Source: Korobacter sp963758505 (lineage in GTDB: Bacteria > Acidobacteriota > Terriglobia > Terriglobales > Acidobacteriaceae). Taken from it: DNA of 64,000 nucleotides. The DNA lies in the NCBI GenBank assembly GCA_963758505.1, contig CAVWVJ010000001.1:1240001-1304000 (forward strand). The letters run 5' to 3'. The position numbers and the translations under genes are program-made. The notes beneath the pieces were generated by a model. The model made no database searches. It saw only the letters and a list, made by a program, of their open reading frames with translations, and was not told where the DNA came from. Positions within the stretch are counted from its first letter, which is position 1. The number at the start of each line of letters is the position of its first letter. This document shows positions 52,303 through 60,365 of this stretch, one piece after another.

Positions 52303-52330
52303 AGGCCCGCATGGAGCGGGCTTTCGTTTT
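52303..52330 (+). terminator. Terminator of the response-regulator gene
   Basis: Stem GCCCGC (52305-52310) with GCGGGC (52316-52321), a 5-base loop, then TTTCGTTTT. Confidence 0.82.
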
Positions 52331-52345
52331 CCCCGGTAGAAGGCT

Positions 52346-53164
52346 TTATCCCACCAGCTTTTCGATCTCTTCTACCGCCTCAGAAGGCAGCTGCACCGAT
52401 CGGCTTTCCAGGTCTTCGTGCATGTGTTCCGGATTCGTAGTTCCGGTCAAGGGAAGAATCTCAACTTGCCGCGCGAACGCAAACACCACTTGCGGAACGG
52501 TCGCGTGCAGATGCCCGGCGATCGTTTGCACCAGCGGATGCCGTAACACCTCCACATTTGCCGTCAATAACGAGAATCCCTGGTATGCGATTCCACGCTC
52601 CTGGCAGAAGGCGCGAATCTCCCGATCCCACCCGAGCCGGGCGAAACAACGATTCTGCACGAATGCCGGCGCCTCGTTCATCTGCTCCAGGTGATGCAGG
52701 CCGACGTTGCTCACACCCAGCAGCCGCGCCCGGCCTGCGTCCCGCTCGCGCCGCATGGCCTCCCAGACCTCCCGGTCGGCTTGGCTCCATCCATATCCCG
52801 AGGCGGGGCCGTGCAGTACGAAGCTGTCCACGTAGTCAGTGCCCAGATGTTCGAGCGAACTGGCGAGCGACTGGGCTACTTGCTCCGACAAAGGTGCGGA
52901 AGGGTCGTAAGGCAGGCGGTGATCCTGTCCATTGCGATAGGTGAATTTCGTCTGGAGAAAAAGGTCTTCGCGCCGCACGATGCCGCTGCCATACGCCTGC
53001 GCCAGAGCCTCGCCCACGCCAGCTTCGAAGTAATGGCGCCGCTGGTTGGCGGTATCGATCCCGCGAAAGCCCGACTGGATCGCTTGCAGCGTCAACTCTG
53101 CCGTGCGCTCTTCTTTCCATGCGGTGCCGTAGAGAAACTCGGGAGCGGCCCGTTGCGTAGGCAT
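52346..53164 (-). CDS. Aldo/keto reductase
   Basis: A 272-residue NADPH-dependent (beta/alpha)8-barrel oxidoreductase. The catalytic tetrad is visible as Asp37 (GFRGIDTAN), Tyr45 (HYFEAG), Lys73 (LQTKFTY) and His118 (VLHGP). It is slightly shorter than many family members. The substrate carbonyl is unknown. The ATG at 53164 is preferred; a GTG at 53185 in the same frame is possible. It is divergent from the DUF5996-like gene, with about 70 bases between. Confidence 0.9.
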   Translation of the reverse strand: MPTQRAAPEFLYGTAWKEERTAELTLQAIQSGFRGIDTANQRRHYFEAGVGEALAQAYGSGIVRREDLFLQTKFTYRNGQDHRLPYDPSAPLSEQVAQSLASSLEHLGTDYVDSFVLHGPASGYGWSQADREVWEAMRRERDAGRARLLGVSNVGLHHLEQMNEAPAFVQNRCFARLGWDREIRAFCQERGIAYQGFSLLTANVEVLRHPLVQTIAGHLHATVPQVVFAFARQVEILPLTGTTNPEHMHEDLESRSVQLPSEAVEEIEKLVG

Positions 53165-53204
53165 CCACCCATTCTGCCACGCCACGCGGTTCTCATCGCG
53201 CGGC

Positions 53205-53210
53205 TATAAT
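53205..53210 (+). promoter_or_regulatory. Possible -10 element for the DUF5996-like gene
   Basis: A perfect TATAAT 26 bases upstream of the start codon in a short divergent intergenic region. No clear -35 was found. Confidence 0.3.
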
Positions 53211-53236
53211 CAGCCCAACGCTGGGGGGTTCAAGGG

Positions 53237-54148
53237 ATGGCAACTGTGGCATCGCGCGAAGACGTTTGGCCGGCTCTCCCGTGGAACAAATGGGAATCCA
53301 CCGCGAACACGCTGCATATGTGGACCCAGATTGTCGGGAAGACGCGCCTCGCGCTGGCTCCTCTGCAGGCGCACTGGTGGAATGTCGTCCTCTACATTTC
53401 GCCCTGCGGCCTGACGACCTCCGCCATGCCCATTCCCGGCGGGACCCTGGAAATTGAATTTGATTTCCTCTCGCAGGCGCTGCACTTTCGCCGCAGTGAT
53501 GGCCGAACGCAGGAGCTGCCTTTGCGGCCCCAGTCTGTCGCTGAGTTCTACACCCAGTATCTCGAACGCCTGCAGCAGCTCGGAGTCGCTGTCCCAATCC
53601 GGCCGATGCCCTGCGAGTTGAAGGAACCGATCCCGTTTCCCGAGGACACCGTGCACGCCTCCTACGATCCGGAGTACGTCCAGCGCTTCTGGCGCATCCT
53701 GATGCGCACCACCGCCATCTTCCAGCGGTTTTCCTCGCGTTTTGTCGGAAAGGTCAGCCCGGCCCATTTCTTTTGGGGAAGCTTCGACCTGGCAGTCACA
53801 CGCTTCTCCGGACGCCCCGCGCCCGAACGTCCCGGCGCCGACGCCATCACCCGCGAAGCCTATTCGCATGAGGTCATCAGCGCCGGATTCTGGCCGGGCA
53901 ACGGCGGATTTGGCGAAGCTGCCTTTTACGCGTACGCTGCGCCTTCGCCCGCAGGCCTCGAACGCACGCAAGTCTCTCCCGCGAGTGCGTTTTTCAACAA
54001 AGAGTTGGGGGAATTCATCCTGAAATACGAAGACCTGCTGCGTGAGCCCTCGCCCGACGACGCCCTGATGGAGTTCCTGCAATCGACCTACGCCGGTGCC
54101 GCCGATCTCGCAAAATGGGATCGGGCTGCGCTGGAGCGGAAAGGCTAG
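53237..54148 (+). CDS. DUF5996 family protein
   Basis: A 303-residue cytosolic protein. The N-terminal segment WPALPWNKWESTANTLHMWTQIVGKTRLALAPLQAHWWNVVLYIS and the downstream PAHFFWGSFDLAVTRFSGR and EVISAGFWPGNGGFGEAAFYAYAAP match DUF5996, a family of unknown function with conserved His, Trp and Arg residues. No operon partner is present. Its stop overlaps the stop region of the convergent recR gene by four bases. Confidence 0.85.
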   Translation: MATVASREDVWPALPWNKWESTANTLHMWTQIVGKTRLALAPLQAHWWNVVLYISPCGLTTSAMPIPGGTLEIEFDFLSQALHFRRSDGRTQELPLRPQSVAEFYTQYLERLQQLGVAVPIRPMPCELKEPIPFPEDTVHASYDPEYVQRFWRILMRTTAIFQRFSSRFVGKVSPAHFFWGSFDLAVTRFSGRPAPERPGADAITREAYSHEVISAGFWPGNGGFGEAAFYAYAAPSPAGLERTQVSPASAFFNKELGEFILKYEDLLREPSPDDALMEFLQSTYAGAADLAKWDRAALERKG

Positions 54149-54744
54149 AGCTCGCGGCGACCTTCCATCGCCTTCTGCATCGTTACCTCGTCGGCATACT
54201 CGATGTCGCTCCCAACCGGGACTCCTGTCGCGATCCGGGTTACCCGTACGCCTTCACTCTTCAGGATCTTCGACAGGTAGGTTGCCGTGGCTTCGCCTTC
54301 GACCGTTGGGTTGGTGGCGAGAATGATCTCTTCCACGGCGCCATTGCCCACGCGTTTCAGCAGGTTGTTGATCCGCAGATGCTCCGGCCCGACTCCATGC
54401 AAAGGTGAAAGTGTTCCATGAAGAACGTGATATACGCCGTTAAAATGACGAGTCTTTTCGATGGAGGAAATGTTGGTCGGCTCTTCGACTACGCAAATCA
54501 GCTGCTGGTTGCGGGTGGGATTTGCGCAGTAGGTGCAGGGGTCGACATCCGTGATGTTGTTGCAGATCGAGCACAGGCGCAGCTTGGCTTTTACATCGCG
54601 CACCGCATCGGCGAGGAGGGTAGCGTCGCCGTCGCTGGAGCGCAAGATGTGAAACGCCAGCCGCTGCGCACTCTTGTTACCCACGCCCGGAAGCTTCTTC
54701 AATTCCTCGATTAACCGCGCCATTGGCTCGGCAAACTTAGACAA
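54145..54744 (-). CDS. recR: Recombination mediator protein RecR
   Basis: A 199-residue DNA-repair protein that, with RecF and RecO, loads RecA on gapped DNA. It has an N-terminal helix-hairpin-helix (LIEELKKLPGVGNKSAQRLAFHIL), a C4 zinc finger (Cys58, 61, 70, 73) and a Toprim domain (CVVEEPTNISSIEK...). The length fits the family. The start is a TTG at 54744, preceded by GGGAG; the ATG at 54723 would remove the usual short N-terminal segment. It lies in the standard dnaX-ybaB-recR gene order. Confidence 0.95.
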   Translation of the reverse strand: MSKFAEPMARLIEELKKLPGVGNKSAQRLAFHILRSSDGDATLLADAVRDVKAKLRLCSICNNITDVDPCTYCANPTRNQQLICVVEEPTNISSIEKTRHFNGVYHVLHGTLSPLHGVGPEHLRINNLLKRVGNGAVEEIILATNPTVEGEATATYLSKILKSEGVRVTRIATGVPVGSDIEYADEVTMQKAMEGRREL

Positions 54745-54788
54745 AACATTCTCCCAAACTCAAGACGCGAGATCCTTCAACTGCGAAT

Positions 54789-54823
54789 GCGGACGATCTC
54801 CGCATTCTTCGCTCAGGATGACA
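54789..54823. repeat. Interspersed '...GGATGACA' element (copy D)
   Basis: A short intergenic segment between recR and ybaB containing TTCGCTCAGGATGACA, related to the elements at 42832-42895, 58197-58242 and 60069-60114. Confidence 0.45.
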
Positions 54824-54865
54824 GTTCCATAAGATCGTTGTGCGGCAGCAGCACAGCGCGTAGCT

Positions 54866-55171
54866 CTAAAATCCCGGCAGCCCCATGCCGCCCAGCATTC
54901 CACCGAGGCTCGACTGCATCGCCTGGTCCACGCGCCGCGAGGCCTCGTTTACGGCAGCCGTCACCAGGTCCTGCAGCATCTCGACATCGCCGCTTTTGAC
55001 GACTTCCGGTTCGATCTTCACGTTCAGCAGTTGCTTCTGGCCGTTCATTTTGACGGTGACGCTGCCGCCGCCCGCCGTAGCCTCGATTACGGTTTGCGCC
55101 ATTTTCTTCTGCAGCTCATCGGCGTGCTGCTTGGCCTGCGCCATCATCTCGTTCAGATTGAATCCACCCAT
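54866..55171 (-). CDS. Nucleoid-associated protein YbaB/EbfC family
   Basis: A 101-residue small DNA-binding protein forming a 'tweezer' dimer. The segment MAQAKQHADELQKKMAQTVIEATAGGGSVTVKMNGQKQLLNVKI is characteristic of YbaB. It may influence nucleoid structure and transcription. It lies between dnaX and recR, the conserved order in most bacteria. The Met- and Gly-rich C-terminus (GGMLGGMGLPGF) is also typical. Confidence 0.95.
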   Translation of the reverse strand: MGGFNLNEMMAQAKQHADELQKKMAQTVIEATAGGGSVTVKMNGQKQLLNVKIEPEVVKSGDVEMLQDLVTAAVNEASRRVDQAMQSSLGGMLGGMGLPGF

Positions 55172-55253
55172 AACGTTTCCTCGGATTTACAGGTTGAGCA
55201 GGCCTTCAGGCGCCACTCACCATCGATGTTCAGAGTGGCATCCGCCACTGGGC

Positions 55254-57110
55254 CTACCGTTCTTCTTTTTTATCGATGACCGTGCGCACTTCCGCACCAA
55301 ACTTTTCCTGCATGTAATTCACCACCGGATGCTGCATGGCCCGCGACCGCGCCGATGTGCCACCGCTCGCCCGCGCCACAGGCTTGGCCAGCGATGCCGG
55401 TTCCGCACCGCCTACCAGCGAGAATTTCAAAGGACGCCCGGCCGATTTATTTGCCGCTGCGTTGACCAGTTTACGGACTTCCGGCCCCATGCTGAGGTCG
55501 ATCATGGTCGGCGAGAGCGCCACCTTCACGCTCACTTCATTTCCGCTGATTGACCATGCTCCTGTTTCCAGGGTGTGCACAAGGATGTTCTGCCCGGCTG
55601 TCTCCAACTCATTCAGAACGGCCTCGCGAATCGTCGCCAGAGATGCGTCGCCGCTTGCAACCGGTGCGGGTTCCGGCAGAGCTTCCGCAACGGCCAATGC
55701 ACTGGCCGTTGCCATCGCGGCGGGGAATGCGCTGGATGTCTCGTAAGCGCGTGCCGGCTGCGATGCCGCATAGGGCAGAGGCGGGGAACTAGCCACAACC
55801 TCCGGAGCTTCCGCCTTGGGCTCGGTTTTCCGGCTGCGATCCGCCTCGAAAGGCGTAGGACGCGGCGCCGCTGCCGTCCTGCTCGATTCAAAGGGGGTCG
55901 CGCGCGCATTGCCCGCAGCGGGCGAGGCGACTGCCGGCCGCGAGGGCACGGCTCTGGGTCCGGGCGTACTGGCCGAACCCTGCGCTCCACTCAGCAGCTC
56001 TTCCAACGGCAGCAACCGCTGCGCATGAACGAGTTTCAGCAAGCCTAACTCGAGGTGGAATCTTTGTTCCTGCTTGTAGCTGAGCTCCGAATGGGTGCGC
56101 AGCATGATCTGGAGGAAGCGCGCCAGGTCTTCTTCGCTGAACAGCGCTGCCACCCGCGCCACGCGCTCCCGCTCATCGCTCGAAATCTGCAGCAGGGAAC
56201 TCTCTTTGCCCGCGACCTTTGCCACCATGGCATTGCGCAGGAAGCGCACCGCCTGCTTGGCAAAATGCAGAGGGCTGTGGCCCTCCAGCAGGAGCTTATC
56301 GATGGTCGTCAATACCCGTTCGCTGGAGTTGGCGTTCACACCGGTCATGACCTCTTCCAGCACATCGGAAGAGACGGTGCCCATCAGCCCGCGTACGTCC
56401 CCGGCCTTCAGCTGGTTGCCGCAGGCGGCGATCGCCTGGTCCATAATGCTCAGCGCGTCGCGCATCGAGCCGTCACCGGCCTCGGCCAGCATGGCCAGCG
56501 CATCATCCTCGGCACCGATGCCTTCCCGGGTTGCAATGTCGCGCAACTGATGAACGATGTCGTCGAACTTCACCGCATGAAAGCTGAAGTGCTGGCAGCG
56601 CGAGCGGATGGTCTGCGGGATATCTTCCGGCTCGGTCGTCGCCATCATGAAGACGATGTGCCCGGGCGGCTCTTCCAGGGTTTTGAGCAGAGCGTTGAAG
56701 GCGGCGTCCGTAATCTGGTGGGCTTCGTCGAGGATGTAAATCTTGTACCGGTCCCGCGCCGGGCGATAGCGCGCAGCCTCGCGCAGCTCCCGTATCTCGT
56801 CGATGCCGCGGTTGGTGGCCGCGTCGATCTCGATTACGTCCACCGACCGCCCGTCCTTGATCTCCTTGCAGCTGTCGCACACGCCGCAGGGTTCGGGCAC
56901 AGGGTGGTCTGCCGACTGGCAATTTAACGCCATCGCCAGGATCCGCGCGATGGTGGTTTTGCCGATCCCGCGATGCCCGCTGAAGATATAGCCGTGCGCG
57001 ATCCGTTGCTGCTCGATGGCGTTCTTCAGGGTGCGGGTGACGTGGTCCTGGCCAATCACCTCGGAAAAGCGCTGCGGCCGGTATTTGCGGGCGAGAACCT
57101 GGTAGCTCAT
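55254..57110 (-). CDS. dnaX: DNA polymerase III subunit gamma/tau
   Basis: The clamp-loader ATPase of the replisome. Its 618 residues comprise an AAA+ domain with Walker A GHRGIGKT (45-52), a zinc module (Cys64, 75, 78, 81) and Walker B-like DEAH (128-131; YILDEAHQITDAAFNALLKTLEEPP), the helical collar domain, then a Pro/Ala-rich linker (about 380-480) and a C-terminal domain. No obvious slippery frameshift site is seen. The ATG at 57110 matches MSYQVLARKYRP; a second ATG at 57122 is in frame. A TATAAT lies at 57130-57125 on the minus strand, so the leader is very short. Confidence 0.96.
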   Translation of the reverse strand: MSYQVLARKYRPQRFSEVIGQDHVTRTLKNAIEQQRIAHGYIFSGHRGIGKTTIARILAMALNCQSADHPVPEPCGVCDSCKEIKDGRSVDVIEIDAATNRGIDEIRELREAARYRPARDRYKIYILDEAHQITDAAFNALLKTLEEPPGHIVFMMATTEPEDIPQTIRSRCQHFSFHAVKFDDIVHQLRDIATREGIGAEDDALAMLAEAGDGSMRDALSIMDQAIAACGNQLKAGDVRGLMGTVSSDVLEEVMTGVNANSSERVLTTIDKLLLEGHSPLHFAKQAVRFLRNAMVAKVAGKESSLLQISSDERERVARVAALFSEEDLARFLQIMLRTHSELSYKQEQRFHLELGLLKLVHAQRLLPLEELLSGAQGSASTPGPRAVPSRPAVASPAAGNARATPFESSRTAAAPRPTPFEADRSRKTEPKAEAPEVVASSPPLPYAASQPARAYETSSAFPAAMATASALAVAEALPEPAPVASGDASLATIREAVLNELETAGQNILVHTLETGAWSISGNEVSVKVALSPTMIDLSMGPEVRKLVNAAANKSAGRPLKFSLVGGAEPASLAKPVARASGGTSARSRAMQHPVVNYMQEKFGAEVRTVIDKKEER

Positions 57111-57124
57111 GGGGAGACTCATCG

Positions 57125-57130
57125 ATTATA
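57125..57130 (-). promoter_or_regulatory. Candidate -10 element for dnaX
   Basis: A perfect TATAAT on the minus strand, 14 bases upstream of the ATG at 57110, with no good -35. If used, transcription would start near 57118 and give a leader of about 8 bases, which would exclude the upstream ATG at 57122. Confidence 0.35.
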
Positions 57131-57235
57131 CCGTCGAATCCCCCGCTTCCGGCGCTCGCCATCCGAGCACCGCTTGCGGCGCTTGTTTTGCCGTTTTCAT
57201 TGTCAAGTCTCGCTCTTGGAGGTACCCTGTCGGCC

Positions 57236-57595
57236 ATGCAATTCACGATCAGCACGAGGACCATTGACGGCATCATCATTGTCGATTGTGCCGGACGCCT
57301 GATCTTTGGCGAAGAATCCGGCTTTCTCCGGGAGTCGGTGAAGAAGCTCCTGCCCGCTTACAAGCAGATCGTGATGAACATGAAAGAAGTCACCTACATC
57401 GATTCGGGTGGTCTTGGCACGCTCATCAGCCTGTACAGCTCCGCTCGAGCCGTCGGTGGCGATGTGAAACTAGCGCGTCTGAGCGCGAAAACCCTGGAGT
57501 TGCTGCAGATCACGAAACTGGTGACGGTCTTCGATATCCACAACACTGAAACCGGCGCTGTACTGGCATTCGCGAAAGCCGAGGGTGCCTACTAG
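57236..57595 (+). CDS. STAS-domain protein, second anti-sigma-factor antagonist paralogue
   Basis: A 119-residue single STAS domain, similar throughout to the one at 7757-8104. The loop VTYIDSGGLGTL keeps the likely phospho-acceptor Ser at residue 57 but has Gly where the first paralogue has Ser. No kinase gene adjoins it. It may be served by the RsbW-like kinase at 8101-8538 or by another. The ATG at 57236 lacks an ideally placed ribosome binding site (GGAGG is about 12 bases upstream). Confidence 0.9.
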   Translation: MQFTISTRTIDGIIIVDCAGRLIFGEESGFLRESVKKLLPAYKQIVMNMKEVTYIDSGGLGTLISLYSSARAVGGDVKLARLSAKTLELLQITKLVTVFDIHNTETGAVLAFAKAEGAY

Positions 57596-57719
57596 CCTTC
57601 GTTGCCTCTTTGAAAGACGCATGTGCGGAGCTACCTTTTGTCTTTCGCTTTGCGCAGTGTTGGTTTCCAGCTCACGGTGAACGATCGCGCCGATCCGACC
57701 TCTATGCGAAAATCGCTGC

Positions 57720-58136
57720 ATGCTCAAAGTGAAGCGCCTGACTCCGCACGCGATTCTTCCCACGATCGGCCATCCCGGAGAGGACATCGGCTATGACCTC
57801 TTCGCCTCCGAGGATGTGACCCTCGCCGCTCATGGCGCTGCCGGCGTCCCCACCGGCATCGCGATCGAATTCCATCCGGCGGCGGGCGGCATCGTGAAAA
57901 CCCGTTCGGGCATGGCAAAGAAGCGGCTCATGTGCAACGCCGGCGTCATCGACGCCGGCTACCGCGGCGAAATCATCGTGCTCATGGAAAACCTTGGCGG
58001 CGAGCCTTACGAAATCAGGCGCGGCGACAAAATCGCCCAACTCCTCGAACACCCATACCTTGCCAACGAGGTAGTCGAGTCCGACCTGACGGAGGCGGCC
58101 CGCGGCGCCAAGGGCTTTGGCTCTACCGGGAAGTGA
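57720..58136 (+). CDS. dut: dUTP diphosphatase
   Basis: Hydrolyses dUTP to dUMP and pyrophosphate, limiting uracil in DNA and supplying dTMP synthesis. It is a 138-residue trimeric dUTPase with all five motifs: DIGYDL, RSGMAKK, GVIDAGYRGEI (catalytic Asp), GDKIAQLL and the C-terminal Gly-rich RGAKGFGSTG that closes the active site. The length is normal. No operon partner is evident. Confidence 0.96.
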   Translation: MLKVKRLTPHAILPTIGHPGEDIGYDLFASEDVTLAAHGAAGVPTGIAIEFHPAAGGIVKTRSGMAKKRLMCNAGVIDAGYRGEIIVLMENLGGEPYEIRRGDKIAQLLEHPYLANEVVESDLTEAARGAKGFGSTGK

Positions 58137-58196
58137 AGTGCTGCGCGCCTTTGTGCCTTTACGGCCGGTGAGGTGGCTGGCCGCGGGGCGAGAACA

Positions 58197-58242
58197 GCAG
58201 GTCCCTACGTCGCTGCGCTCCTCTGGATGACAAGAGGAAGTG
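58197..58242. repeat. Interspersed '...CTCTGGATGACA' element (copy A)
   Basis: About 46 bases, nearly identical to 60069-60114. The shared part begins GCAGGTCCCTACGTCGCT and ends CTCTGGATGACA; there is only one internal difference before position 58232. Confidence 0.7.
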
Positions 58243-58299
58243 CGGGAGAGGGAGAAAGGGACGGATCAAAGGGAGGGATCCACCCCGGCTTGTCGTTTG

Positions 58300-59463
58300 C
58301 TATCGAACCGCAGACAACGCCTGCTCCAGATCGGCGATGAGGTCCTCCGGTTCCTCCAGCCCAATGTAGAGCCGGACCAGCCGGTGCCCGTATTCGGGCC
58401 GACCCTTCGCGTGAGAAAGGTCGTAGGCGACAGCAAGGCTGGCCACCCCTCCCCAGCTGTAGCCGATCCCGAAGAGTTCGAGGCCATCGACGAACGCCTG
58501 TACCTGCTCTTTAGTTGGACCGGGCTTGAAAACGATCGAGAAAAGTCCGCCCGAGCCGGTGAAATCGCGCTTCCAGAATTCGTGTCCGGGGCACGATGCC
58601 AGCGCCGGATGCAATACGCTTTCGATTTCCGGTCGCGATGCGAGCCACTCGGCAACCTGGCGCGCGGACTGTTCGATCTGCCTCAGCCGTACCGCCAACG
58701 TCTTCATTCCGCGCAGCGCCAGGGCACAGTCATCGGGCGAGGGCGCGTAGCCCAGCACCTGGTAGGTGGCGCCGAGCCGTTCATAGAGGGCGCGGTCTTT
58801 TACGGTCACCGCTCCGAGAAGCAGGTCGCTGTGTCCGCCGATGTACTTGGTGAGGGCCTGCATCTCAACGTCCACCCCGTGGGCGAAGGCGTCAAAGAAC
58901 ACGCCGGATGACCAGGTGTTATCCAGCACCACGAGCGCTGCCCGCTCATGCGCAGCGGCGGCAATCGCGGGAATGTCCTGGACCTCCATCGTCAGCGAGC
59001 CAGGACTCTCGCACCACACCAGGCGCGTGTTGTCCTTGAGGAATTCGCGAATGCCGGCGCCGATCGTCGGAGGATACAGAGAGACTTCCACGCCGAAGCG
59101 TCGCAGTACAGACTGGGCCAGCTTGCGGTTGGGCCCATAGATATTTTCGGGGATCATCACATGATCGCCGGCGCTGAGCAGCGCGAACTGGATCAGAGCG
59201 ATCGAACCCTGCCCGCCAGGCGTAAGCAGGGTGTGAGCGCCGCCTTCGAGCTCGCAGACGCGCGCCGCCAGCTCCAGCACGGTCGGCGTGCCATAGAGCC
59301 CATAGGTGTAGCCGACCTTCTCCTGGTCCCAGTGATCATTCACCGCTTTCGCGTCGGGGAACAGCACCGTGGACCCGCGATAGGTCGGTGTAACCAGCGA
59401 GCGGAACCCCTGGGGAACCTTGCTGTCGCTGTGGATGAGCTTGGTCTTCCAACTCTTCTTCAT
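58300..59463 (-). CDS. Cystathionine beta-lyase-like PLP enzyme
   Basis: A 387-residue Cys/Met-metabolism PLP enzyme (fold type I). The PLP Lys is Lys206 in QALTKYIGGHSD. Features such as TYGLYGTPTVLELAARVCELEGG and DNTWSSGVFFDAFAHGVD resemble the MetC branch (cystathionine beta-lyase) more than the gamma-lyase at 17833-18990. It would act in methionine synthesis, releasing homocysteine, but alternative C-S lyase roles are possible. The ATG at 59463 gives the usual N-terminus KKSWKTKLIHSD; longer in-frame starts are unlikely. Confidence 0.93.
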   Translation of the reverse strand: MKKSWKTKLIHSDSKVPQGFRSLVTPTYRGSTVLFPDAKAVNDHWDQEKVGYTYGLYGTPTVLELAARVCELEGGAHTLLTPGGQGSIALIQFALLSAGDHVMIPENIYGPNRKLAQSVLRRFGVEVSLYPPTIGAGIREFLKDNTRLVWCESPGSLTMEVQDIPAIAAAAHERAALVVLDNTWSSGVFFDAFAHGVDVEMQALTKYIGGHSDLLLGAVTVKDRALYERLGATYQVLGYAPSPDDCALALRGMKTLAVRLRQIEQSARQVAEWLASRPEIESVLHPALASCPGHEFWKRDFTGSGGLFSIVFKPGPTKEQVQAFVDGLELFGIGYSWGGVASLAVAYDLSHAKGRPEYGHRLVRLYIGLEEPEDLIADLEQALSAVR

Positions 59464-59657
59464 GCCGACAGTATAAGAGTCGATGCGCCTGTTCACTACA
59501 AGGACAACAGAGCGGCGGCAGATGCTTAACAATCCGGTAAACCTTGGAGAATCGCAGCTTCAAATTCCCGAAAATAAATCAAAGATTCCTTGCGATGCCC
59601 GAGTCTCTGGATGTATCTAAGAAGAGTACGAAGGTAATTCGCGCGGAGGAATTTCCC

Positions 59658-59960
59658 TTGAAATTCTCCATCTTATTGTCGTCAGTCCTGGTCTTGACCG
59701 CCGCCGCTCTCTCGCAGGAACCGGTCAATAACGCCGTGCAGCAGCCCGCCGTGTATCAGCCCGCCGCCCTGCAGCCGACCATGAACGTGACCAGCGTCTT
59801 GCAGGTCGTCCCCCTTCCGCCGGCCGTGCCGTATCTGTCCGAGCCCGTGATTCGGAGTCCGCAACAGGTGGCGCCGCTGGTGAGACCGCTTCCCGTCACG
59901 AACCCCGCTCGCCAACCGGTGCTGCAACAGCCGGGCGTCTGCGGATGTAGCGCCAAGTAA
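59658..59960 (+). CDS. Small secreted Pro/Gln/Val-rich protein of unknown function
   Basis: A 100-residue protein starting at a TTG with GGAGGA seven bases upstream, an optimal ribosome binding site. It has a signal peptide (cleavage near AALSQ, about residue 19). The mature part is rich in Pro, Gln, Val and Ala with no charged clusters, containing 'QQPAVYQPAALQP', and ends in a Cys pair VCGCSAK. I recognise no family. Surface or periplasmic localisation is likely. The low complexity makes homology searches difficult. A strong terminator follows. Confidence 0.65.
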   Translation: MKFSILLSSVLVLTAAALSQEPVNNAVQQPAVYQPAALQPTMNVTSVLQVVPLPPAVPYLSEPVIRSPQQVAPLVRPLPVTNPARQPVLQQPGVCGCSAK

Positions 59961-59985
59961 TCGAAACTCCAGCCTATTGTTACTG

Positions 59986-60020
59986 TCCGTCTGCGAAGCC
60001 CGCAGGCGGATTTGCTTTTT
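59986..60020 (+). terminator. Terminator after the small Pro/Gln-rich protein
   Basis: A 10-bp stem with one G-T pair (TCCGTCTGCG 59986-59995 with CGCAGGCGGA 60001-60010) is followed by TTTGCTTTTT. Confidence 0.9.
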
Positions 60021-60068
60021 GTGGTGGAAAAGTCAGCGGGGCAATGTGGGCTGACCGCGGGAGAAACC

Positions 60069-60114
60069 GCAGGTCCCTACGTCGCTACGCTCCTCTGGAT
60101 GACACGAGGGAGTG
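60069..60114. repeat. Interspersed '...CTCTGGATGACA' element (copy B)
   Basis: Nearly identical to 58197-58242 (one internal difference in the first 35 bases). It lies between the terminator and the phased array upstream of the kdp-linked porin. Confidence 0.7.
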
Positions 60115-60185
60115 TCGGAGACAAAGGCGGTGACGTGGCCTGAGCGCCTCGCAGGCATTCCACTTCGTTCCCGCACAAGCCCCAC

Positions 60186-60229
60186 CTTTATGACTTCTTT
60201 ATTTTCCCTTTAGACACACTTTATGGCTT
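60186..60229 (+). promoter_or_regulatory. Phased direct-repeat array, candidate KdpE/OmpR-family binding site
   Basis: CTTTA occurs four times at exact 11-base steps: 60186-60190, 60197-60201, 60208-60212 and 60219-60223. Units 1 and 4 share CTTTATG(A/G)CTTCT. Tandem 11-bp direct repeats are characteristic of PhoB/OmpR-family response regulators. It lies about 140 bases upstream of the porin gene of the kdp operon. Confidence 0.6.
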
Positions 60230-60365
60230 CTGTTCTTCAATGAAGAAGGACGGAGTGTCCGGAACGCGCGCACATTCTGAAATCCAGGTTTGTCGGTGGT
60301 GCATAATCGCGCCGCAGAACGTTAGCCTGTGCGGTTTGCCGGGCAGATCACTGTGAGAGGCGTAT

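Larger units (their letters stand above)
59961..60365. other. Intergenic region upstream of the kdp operon
   Basis: About 405 bases holding the terminator of the preceding gene (59986-60020), one copy of the GGATGACA-type repeat (60069-60114) and a phased CTTTA array (60186-60223). No gene was seen. Confidence 0.7.

Noticed and set aside
55254..57110. Programmed frameshift producing a short gamma form of DnaX
   Set aside because: No A-rich slippery heptamer with a following hairpin was seen; the full-length tau-like form is the supported product.
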